Part shown: positions 20,405 through 29,082 of the stretch, piece by piece | Position numbering within the stretch: position 1 is the stretch's first letter | Layout: every line of letters starts with the position of its first letter | Assembly (NCBI GenBank): GCA_008690995.1 | Contig: VRMN01000007.1 | Span: 868,001 to 932,000 of the forward strand | Direction of reading: 5' to 3' | DNA from: Porphyridium purpureum | Taxonomy: Eukaryota > Rhodophyta > Bangiophyceae > Porphyridiales > Porphyridiaceae | DNA: 64,000 nucleotides | The notes under the pieces: generated by a model | Told to the model about the DNA's origin: nothing | What the model saw: only the letters and a program-made list of their open reading frames with translations | Databases searched by the model: none | Made by a program: the position numbers and the translations under genes

Positions 20405-22113
20405 TTACTTTTTTTTCTTGTTCTTGCTGGCTGAGCCCGTCTTCCGAACAACATTGGGGTTGCGGCGGCCGTATCCGACGCGGATGTCTTCTGCGCGGTC
20501 GTACTTGGCGCCGGCATTGTATCGCGCATCTGGGTGTAAAGCGTCAAGTCCAGCCTTGCCCCTGCTCGCAGAAAACTTACCTTCCATGTGCTGCTTGTGG
20601 CGGCGCATCATCATCTGGTCCTCACTCAAAATCAAGTCCGTGTTGTTGCGGCCGCCTTGCGGAGTGGGGATGGCATACTTTGTGCCTCGCGTGCGGGGCC
20701 GGTATTTGGCACTGTAGTACAATGTAACTGCGCCAGAGCCATCGATACCGTACGCGACGCGCCGCAGCGTGGCATGACCGCACTCGCGGCAAAACTGCGC
20801 GTCGGGCGCCGGACAGAGGACGTTGCACGACTCGCACTGAAGTACGTATCGTTTAATACGCCGCACCGCGCGTCGCCCGTCAAGCGCAAGCACTTTGAGA
20901 CCCATTTGAAGCATCACATTTTGCATCGTATAGTCACTTGTGATGCATCCAACGCACGATGAGCCCCTGGCCGCGCTCACTTGCGGCTCTGCGCCCGAGC
21001 GCGGGTGCGCATCTGATGATTCTGGCTCCGCAGGAGCCAGTCCTAGATCGCGCTCCAAATGCCATGCCAGGTTGTCACTATGAATCCAGCCCTTTCCGTC
21101 ATCGTCGACCCCGTCGTCCTCGTCGTCATCGTCAGAAGCGTCAGAAGCGTCTGAAGCGTCTGAAGCGTCAGAGACTTCCGTCCCTTCCGAGTCGCTACGG
21201 TCACGAGTCTCCTCAGAGACCAGACCCGCTGCCGCGTCGCCAACGCTGTCTGTCCTCGACCCGGTCTCGTGCTCTGTTGTATCGCCACTCTTCCTGTTCG
21301 GAGAGGCGGCAGCACCGGCGTCTGCAGCTGTTGGGGCCACCGATTGGCTCTTCGAGTCCCGAGCCGAGCCACTCCCTCTTGAAGGGGTGCTCGCAACTCT
21401 GGCGACAGGCTTGTTTCGGCTTTTGCTCCGCACGGTCGTCCAGCCATCCTCGTCTGCTGCTACGTCGCCATTTCGGTCGGTGCGGTTGACAGGGCCAGCG
21501 CTGTCAGGCGACTGCGTTCGTGTCACCATATTAATCTGCACGCGCGGAGGCGCGTCGCGCAAATGGGCGTCTCCGTGCAGTTGGAGCTCGAGTGTGCACG
21601 CCAGAGCCAGCACACGCAAGTCTGTTCGCGACAAGCTCTTGTAGTCGCCGGACGCGCGCGCAAAGTCGCACACGCGCTTCATGGCGGCATCCGACGGCTC
21701 CATTTCGCGGACCCACGGTCGCATGAGGTCCGCGCGCAACCGCGCACGCGCGTCTCGCACCTCATGCTCGAGCACGTCGCGCACACTCACCAGCGCGATG
21801 CCTTCAGCCAGCGCATTCATACCCAGCCAGCCGGCGTCCCGCCGTCCGCCGCGGCATTTCCAGCTTGCACGTCCACGCTTTCCACTCGGAAGCCGAGCAG
21901 CTCATCCGCACCAATCCACGCGCCAGCGTCCAGCACAACATAATCCATCTGCGTGTGCGCCTGTGCCTGCGTCAGCGTGTCTGAGTGCATGCCGAGCGCG
22001 TCTCGCGCAACACACGCCGCGCTAAGCGTCTCTGGCGGGCTGCCGCCCGCAAATCCTCGTACCGCCGGCATGGACGACACAGCAGACACCTGCGCCGGAA
22101 CACCACCAGCCAT
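20405..22113 (-). CDS. NOB1: RNA-binding protein NOB1 (18S rRNA 3'-end endonuclease), in two frames
   Basis: NOB1 cuts pre-rRNA at the 3' end of 18S in the cytoplasm. The N-terminal frame (22113-21817) gives the PIN-domain start, MDYVVLDAGAWI, with the first catalytic Asp. The main frame (21820-20405) continues the PIN domain (SVRDVLEHEVRDARARL, SGDYKSLSRTDLRVLALA, with the second acidic site). An acidic linker follows (EGTEVSDASDASDASDASDD, then GWIHSDNL). The NOB1 signature (VGCITSDYTMQNVMLQMGL), the four-Cys zinc ribbon (CESC, CREC) and the C-terminal PTPQGGRNNTDLILSEDQ block complete it. The two frames meet at an ATGA overlap. Against other NOB1 proteins about 25 residues after GAWIGADEL look extra, so a short intron of length 3n+2 is the likeliest explanation. 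Confidence 0.85.
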
Positions 22114-22967
22114 GCTCGACGACGCTCTGCTGCCGCGTTTCCCCTCTCCTCACGCCGCCGCCAAACGCAAAAACCCGCCGCGTAGCGGTTTACCAGTCTA
22201 TCGGCTTATAGGCTTATCGGGTTATCGGTCTAAAGGTTTATCGGCGTAAACCGGTCTTGCGCGCCGCACCGGGATGCACAGCAAAGCGCTCGTCTTTGAT
22301 GTGCGTCTCCAAAATGCTATAAATGCGGCGTGGTCGTGGATGAAGTGTCGGGGTGTACTCCCAGCGGGAGCGGTCTACAGCACAATAGGCGCTCACTTGG
22401 GAGTGTGCGGAGTCACTTGTGAGTACCAACTTGGATTTGGTGTATCGCAGGCGTAAGGCGGACTGGAAGCAAGCCTTTTATCCACAGAATACACCTGAGA
22501 AGAGAGATTCCAAAAGCACATTTAAGTTGCATTTGCGCAGATTTTACATGAATCTCTTCCAGTTTTTTTTCCATAATTCTTTAGTTCGCACTCGCCTGCC
22601 ACGTGCATAAATACAGCACGCGGCGCTCTACGAGCAGTCCCAGTCCTCGCGCAAAAAAAGCGAAAAGGGTAACAAAGTTGAGGAAAAAAGTCTCATTGTT
22701 TCCGAATTGCTGAGTTCATCATTTGCCTACATTACCGCTTATCCTCATCAGAGAGAAACCAAGAAAACATGTCTTTCAACCCCCGCCATCGTCCTTCACA
22801 ACCGTCCGTCGGACTGCAGATGACCAAAGTCTGCGTTGGAGAATGAGGGTGTGCACATGGTCCAGTGTTAGCACCAGCAGTGTAAACAGCAGTCACGGTA
22901 GGCGTAGTGATCAGGCGCGTGTTCGGTGACCGCGGACCCCGGTCCCACCCTTGATCTTTGAGCTCCA
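22114..22967. other. NOB1 upstream region with short TTATCGG-type repeats
   Basis: At about 22186-22256 a run of imperfect repeats (CTATCGG, TTATCGG, TTTATCGG, TAAACCGG) lies 70-140 bases upstream of the NOB1 ATG. Similar words occur upstream of the PPR gene that starts at 40025 and in the gypsy LTR. Beyond about 22300 the sequence is moderately AT-rich and I see no gene. Confidence 0.5.
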
Positions 22968-25900
22968 AATGCCGGATTATGGATCCAGCATTTTGCACTG
23001 TACCCACAAACGACTATTTCAAGCATTCTTCTATTAAAACAGCCCTGGAACGAACACAATCTCACACAACAACGCTTTCTGTCATAGTATCAACGGGGTT
23101 CCGTCGTGCTATCGGAGCGCCAGAAGAAAGTTACTGCGGTTATGATGATGGACGACTGTGGCAACTTCCAGGTTCACGTGTCGAACAAGGCGCAGGCGCA
23201 GGCGCAGAGACAGGCAAAGGTCATGCCGCTGCCGATGGTGCTACGTGCTCGCAGTAGCTCGTGACCAACCGTACAGTGTGCTGCGCTTGCCGCGGTGGTT
23301 TTGCTGGTGATCGTAAGAGCGATCAAGACCGCGCTGAGACTGCTCTGAAGCACGGTACTGGCCATGGTGAGGCAGCTCCTGCACAAGTCGCGTCAATCGA
23401 ACACCACAGAGAGTGAACGCGTGCTCGACATGTGCACTGCAGGTGCGCATCGCCAACAGGGCATCCGCGCACTGAATATCGTATTCAGACGTTCTGGCGC
23501 GCCAACGTAGAGGCCAGGACAGCCGGCCACAAGGATGGAGACGACGGTCGAGTACGACCCGCAAGATACATTAGGCAACGGCATGGACCTGCCGGCGCTG
23601 AAAAGGAGTGCAGATGTACCCGACGAAAGGAATCAAAATGAAAGCCGCAGGTGAATGCACAGCGTAGATTCCGGGCTTCATGCAGCGCCAGGCAAAAACA
23701 AAGAGCGCACGCGGCGAGCAGCTGGCGCAAGTGCAGTGGTTTTCTTCGGTGATGCGGGGTTACGGAATGAATTGACTCTACTCCTGCGCGGTGAGGTCGA
23801 CACTAAGCTTGTCTATGTGTTCCGGATGCCTTCGACACAGGAAAGCGCGGACCGTGAGGCGGTATGGCTATTGTACTAAGAGCAGCACGCATTCGAGTGC
23901 TTTGTAGTCTCAGGAAATGGTGGGCTGTATCTTTGGTCTGCGGAACTCTGACATATCAAAAACCCTGAACGGTCCATTTATAAAATCAGAAGTCCAAAAC
24001 AAAACTTCGTCCGTCTCAATTCACCGTGTCTCTGTGGGTCCTGCGTTCTCTGCAATGCCGCTTCTCGCAGTCCCGAGCCGTATTAATCGGTAGATAGTTG
24101 AAATTGTTCTGTCCGACGCGCGCAGTCGCTTTCGTCCCAGCTGAATCATGGACGCAGGTACAAGACCAAGAGCCATCATCTTCTCGTAAAGCTCGTTAGC
24201 TTTGACTGCGTCAACGTCGAAGAGGTCAATTCCTTTCTCTTTCAGCTTTTTTGAGAGCGCGTGCAAAACCATGCGCCATTCAGAAAAGCGATTGCGCGTG
24301 CTCGTAGTGGGCATTTCGCTGCAGCGCAGCAACCGATAAGCACAAACGCGAAGCTCGTGAGTTCCGCACCACCAAAGACGCCAGGCTTCTCTCAGCGAGA
24401 TGCCTTTGGCGAGGACCAAGTCTTCCGGGACACGGTGGAACCGAGAACCACATAAATAAACGTTGGGCGAAAAAGCTGGTCCACTTCTTCCAGGTCTTTC
24501 ATGTTGCGACAGCGCGCCTGTTACCTGCAACTGTTGTACCTGCTCTGCAATATACGTGCGCCGCTCTTCGCCAAAGTCTTTCAGTTTTGCATCCAGCGAC
24601 AAGTTGCTGACGTTTGATTCGGGCAACACAAGGCCGGCAAGTTTGTCACTAATAAACGACTGCATGGCATCCACGGTTTCCCACCGCGTCTCTGCGAGTT
24701 CTGAAAGTAATGTCAATAATATCGTCGATACCGGAACCCCGCTTGCTTCGTAAATACTCTTTCGCAACGTTGTTCGCGAACCCCCAACAAGGGCTGAATC
24801 AAGGGCATTCATCATGGAGTGACTCGCTGGGCTAAATAGCGAGCTCTTGAAGAGTGCGTGTGGTGTCGGAAGGAGACCTTCCAGCCATCGCCGATAAAAA
24901 ATAATCTGCGCCACGAGCACATTTTGAAATGGGACCTGTAGCCCACATCCGGGGTCCGCCACAGCGGGAAATAAAAATCTTCGCGCACGCGCAACCTGCA
25001 CTCGGAAACTAGCTTCTCGAAATCACTCGTCTCGAAATGCTGGTGGCATTACTGCGAACTGTGGCCGATTCAGCGACAGCCCCGCGACCAGTCGGCCTAC
25101 ATGCTGATATCTCACTGGCTGATAATGTATGTAGCGCTCCTTTGCTCCTCCGATGGACCATTCTATTCGCAAAATAATCGAAAGTACGTTGTCGGAGCCT
25201 GCCTGCTCCTCGAAGCAATAGCTGGTCGCGCCTTATTGAAAGAAATGTGTCCCATGGCCTTCTGCGTCACTCCAGCTGAAGTTCTCACGTAGGCCTTCAA
25301 TGTCCGCGTGAGAGAGACAGTTTCGCATTGCACTGAGCACTCGCCGGCTCTGTGTCTCTTCAGGAAATAAAAGTGACTCTCCGCTTGCAGAGTATTCCAT
25401 GAGATAGAGCGCCAGCGAGAGAAATCTACACAAATATGGCCGGAGAGGGTTAGGAAACACGTGTTTCGGCTCACTTGAGCTGAAGTCATCCCCTTGGTCA
25501 AATTTCGTGTGATGGAACCGCAGCAGCAGCGCATCTTTCTTGATTGACATGTGCTCGAAGCGGATACGTTCCCAATTGTCGGATCTGCACAGTAAAGTCC
25601 AGGTCAACAGCGAAAAACAGTGAGAAAAGGTATCACCAGCATAAAGCGCACTGTGCACGTCACCCTCTACAGTGCCACCACGCACCTCCACGCGGTCCGA
25701 AATAGTTTCTTCGATGGCTCCTGATATTACTCTTCCAACCATCAAAACACTCATGGTGCTAGAGAAGAGCCCATACTCCATGAAACGCATCCCGTCCGAA
25801 CGAGCAAGCTCACCACGATCAACCATTCGCGCGTGCTCGCGCTTATGCGCCTGCATCGCCACCTTTGTTCTTGCGTTTTTTTTGCCGTGAACCAGTCTGG

Positions 25901-26576
25901 GTACGAGGCGCGTCCTTGCGTCTAGATGTCCTTCATACCGACACGAGCTGCCGCAACCGAGTCCGGTGCTAGGCCTCGTAAGTGCTCGCGCTCCAAAAAA
26001 GTGCATACCATCTTCTCGGTGATTAGCACCGGCGGCACCGGAAACTTATCGTCGTTACACGCCCATTGAGCGGACTCGGCAATCCCGAGCGCGGCCGTGT
26101 AGTGCTCCTGCTAGAATCCGAAAAATCGCGCTTGAGAATCTTTGGAGCCCTTTGCTGTCGAGCTCAAGAGCCTAGCCAGCTCACGCGCGTCCGTGCATCT
26201 TGGGGGCTCCTCAAGCGAGAAACTGGGCGCCACAGTGCGCTGGCCTTTTCGTCCCATCCTTTGTCAAGCCACCTTTGCTCCTCGCCCTACCACCTAAGTC
26301 CGCAACTGTGCTTAGACATTCACCGCATTTGATGTCAAGCCCATACTTTTGAATCGTAGTAGCGTTGAAACACGGTTAAATTTGAGGAAAGTGCTACTGT
26401 GATACACTGCGCAAATTGGAGTGAACCGCTTGCTTGAACCGTTTACGTTTCGTCCTCGCGGATTGGGCCTCTTTACGACGTGACGTGGGTACAATTGGGG
26501 ATGGCGTTTTCGACTAGACCATACTAGAATCGCTTGCTTCATTATCAAAATTCTGCGGACGCAGAATCCGGCATTT
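22968..26576. mobile_element. Segment bracketed by inverted repeats, containing a tyrosine-recombinase remnant
   Basis: AAATGCCGGATTATGGATCC at 22968-22987 is matched in inverted orientation at 26552-26576, with 12 identical outer bases and about 17 of 20 overall. Between them lie a plus-strand region without a recognised gene (about 23100-23900) and minus-strand tyrosine-recombinase-like sequence (24021-26006). No clear target-site duplication was found. Either this is one DNA transposon about 3.6 kb long with short terminal inverted repeats, or the repeats belong to small nonautonomous elements and bracket the segment by chance. Confidence 0.4.
24021..26006 (-). mobile_element. Tyrosine recombinase-like (Crypton-type) transposase, decayed
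   Basis: The minus-strand reading has peptide blocks of the large tyrosine-recombinase family found in oomycete, algal and other protist transposons: LLTWTLLCRSDNWERIRFEH, LLLRFHHTKFDQGDD, KHVFPNPLRPYLCRFLSLAL, then in another frame SIGGAKERYIHYQPVRYQHV and HVGRLVAGLSLNRPQFAV. These correspond to the catalytic Arg region, the central strand and the C-terminal Tyr region. The downstream frame at 25001-24021 adds a 326-codon C-terminal part with no family I can name. The element is broken in a few places and part of the active site is not recognisable, so it is a fossil. Crypton is the best guess; no reverse transcriptase was seen nearby. Confidence 0.5.
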
Positions 26577-27295
26577 AGTTAAAAGAAAAAGGGACGTGCA
26601 AACGACGGATAATTCCCATTCTGCGATGTATTTGGTATATGTTTTACGCCAAAGCATAATTATGCCCACCTTCAAATTCCTGATGTGAAATCCGGCATTT
26701 AGTATTCAGAATATAAGAGAAATCCGGTGTTTAGAGGACTGGTGTTTTCGTGGATTGTGCCCGTTGTACTTGAGTAAACCGCACGTCTGCGTTTGTGCTG
26801 TGGCGGCTTTCTGCTCCTTCGCTGTGTGTGCGCCTTTCGCCGTACGTGTGTGTCTGCGCGGCCCGCCTTGGCCCGCTGTCACTTCGGGAAGGGGAGATTC
26901 CTTTACAGAGCGAGCCGTGCACGTCTTAGACGCGCAGCTGCATCGAACGGATGTGTATGCGCGGGGGAGTACGCACCTCCGCATGTTTTCGAGATCCGGA
27001 GGTGCGTTCGCACCTGAGATATTTTCACGTGTTTGACGCGCATGGCGTGCGGCACAGCGCAAAAGGCCAGCGTAGCCAGAAGTTTAAAAAGAGTTTCCAT
27101 GGCTTCCCAATAGATGTAGTATTTTTTTCATCTTTCGTTCTCGGTAAGAGGTAGCGTCGGTGACTAAAAAGTCCTTTTGGCTTTTTAAGCTATCCAGCGT
27201 CATTAGGTCAAACATTTAATAGTAGTTTAAGCCCATTTCTTTACTACTAATCCACGGTGGTGCAGTATGTACGTATAGTAAAGTAAAATGGGACC
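26577..27295. other. AT-richer flank with extra copies of the inverted-repeat end
   Basis: Two further copies of the end sequence occur here, AAATCCGGCATTTAG at about 26688-26702 and the variant AAATCCGGTGTTTAG at about 26720-26734. This suggests truncated or nested nonautonomous relatives. No gene was recognised. The base composition is clearly lower in GC than in the genic parts. Confidence 0.45.
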
Positions 27296-27368
27296 ATGGA
27301 TTAAAAGTGTTCCGGTCCGAGAGACGCCCTGGATGTACAGCTAGAGGTACGGCGCCTTAGAATTGTTT

Positions 27369-27415
27369 GAGGTACAGGGTTTTTTTTGCCCACGTGGTTT
27401 TTTACCCTGTACCTC
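27369..27415. promoter_or_regulatory. 12-base GTAC-core inverted repeat in the copia LTR
   Basis: The arms GAGGTACAGGGT (27369-27380) and ACCCTGTACCTC (27404-27415) are perfectly complementary around a T-rich loop that contains a CACGTG E-box. It lies about 210 bases upstream of the TATA box, so an upstream regulatory role in the LTR is plausible. The GGTACAG core is shared with the ISCU upstream array. Confidence 0.6.
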
Positions 27416-28125
27416 TGGTTTGTGCATTGTTGTCTTTCGCCCCGAGGAGCCGAAGTCGCGTGTCCGAGGGAAGCAGGAGCCGCTTGGCGGCCGGCCAGCA
27501 CCCATTGAGCCGCTTGCTGACGTGGCTGGCTGTGGCTTCGTTCTGTGGAACGAACGGAGGAAAGCCCAGCCTTTTGGGAGAAATAATTTCTCCCTTCCGC
27601 GTCAAGGACAGCAAGGACGGCGGGGTATATAATGGGCGCGGGCCTGTGCGGTTCCCCGGATTTTCTTGAGAGCGGAAGAAGTAGAGGAAAAGGGAGTAGG
27701 ACACAGAGAATAAAGGAAGAGTTGTTCTTTGGTGTCGGGTGCCTGGGCGTGGTCGTTGGAAGGCGTGGGGCCTTTTGCTGAGCCTGTGTAGCAGAGCCAG
27801 CAGCACATCGTGTCTGGGGGGTTTCGGTGCTCTTAGAGCACTGAAGGCAGACGGCGGCTTTGTCCGTTACGACACCCTGCCCCTGTCGAGACCGGTGCTG
27901 TCTGTGCCGACGCGAAGGGCAATAGTAGAGGCCCTATACGTTGGATTTTCCACGCCCCGGGTATTCGTCGTCTGTGTTGTGTGCGTCGTGTAGTTGTGTT
28001 CTCTGTGCTGTGTGCGTCGTGTTGCTGGGGTTCGGTCATCTGAGAAGGGTTGTGTCATCCGGGTTCGTGCGCTTGTCATCATCAAGCGTGCGAGAATTTA
28101 AAGTGGTATCATCGCATCGGCGAAG

Positions 28126-29082
28126 ATGGATTCTGAGGGAATGGACGTGCAGGGCCTGCAGGGCGGCGCGTCGTGGATTGAAGCTTTCAACCAGCTTCAT
28201 GCTCGTATCGGAGGACAAGAAATGATGATTGTGCAGCTGCAGGAGGGAAATCGCCTCTTGCAGGAGATGCTGCAGAATGTGATGCATCAGGCATCTGTGT
28301 CAGCTGGTCCCGGCGAAACGGAAAGGACCGTTGCATCGCTGATTGGACGCAGCTTGAGAAAATACGACGGACAGCGCGACAAACTCGTTGTGAACGAGTG
28401 GTTGTCGAGGATGAAGCAAGACTTGGACATGTGCATGCCAGCTGGAGCGCTGGAGTCGCAGAAGGTGATCGTAGCGTCGCGCTTCTTTGAGAAGGATGCC
28501 GCGCTGTTGTGGGCAGCTCGCCCTGAGGAACAGAGGATGGCATTGGCCGAGTCCGGTTGGAATGCGTTCGCGAACTTCGTGAGGACGGCATTTGAGCCGC
28601 CGCAGGCATACCTGACTGCTCGAACGAACTTGTATCAGCTGAAGCAGGGCAAGATGACTGTTGCTGAGTTTGAGCAGCGCCTGAGGATGGTGGCCCTGTC
28701 AGTGGATAGTGTGACGGATGCCGAGCTCAACACCATCTTCACTCTCGGCCTGAAGGAGAAGCTTCGCCTTGAGGTGGCGCGTCAGGACACGAAGACGCTG
28801 GAAGAGTCGCTGAGGGCGGCGTTGGCTGCGGAGCAGGTTGGTAGGTTTGGAGGAGACATGAGGGAGGCTTTTCATGGCGCCTCTAGTCCAAACTACCGGA
28901 ACAGCTCGTCGTATGCCGGGACGGCGCCAATGGATTTGGGCGTCGTGGAGAAACGCCAGCCGGAGAAGCGCAAGCATGCGGACGTGGGCAAAGTCAGATG
29001 CTACCATTGCGGGCAGCGCGGCCACATCAAACCCAATTGCCCAAAGCGGAATGGGCACTTGGCGGGAGGCCCGGAAAACTAA
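28126..29082 (+). CDS. gag: Copia gag
   Basis: A 318-residue capsid/nucleocapsid polyprotein of the copia element. The middle part matches the retrotransposon gag domain (WLSRMKQDLDMCMPAG, LLWAARPEEQ, FEQRLRMVALSV). A CCHC zinc knuckle lies at the end (CYHCGQRGHIKPNC). The start ATG is 22 bases after the primer-binding site. The pol frame overlaps the gag end in another frame, as expected for families that use frameshifting to make pol. Confidence 0.9.
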   Translation: MDSEGMDVQGLQGGASWIEAFNQLHARIGGQEMMIVQLQEGNRLLQEMLQNVMHQASVSAGPGETERTVASLIGRSLRKYDGQRDKLVVNEWLSRMKQDLDMCMPAGALESQKVIVASRFFEKDAALLWAARPEEQRMALAESGWNAFANFVRTAFEPPQAYLTARTNLYQLKQGKMTVAEFEQRLRMVALSVDSVTDAELNTIFTLGLKEKLRLEVARQDTKTLEESLRAALAAEQVGRFGGDMREAFHGASSPNYRNSSSYAGTAPMDLGVVEKRQPEKRKHADVGKVRCYHCGQRGHIKPNCPKRNGHLAGGPEN

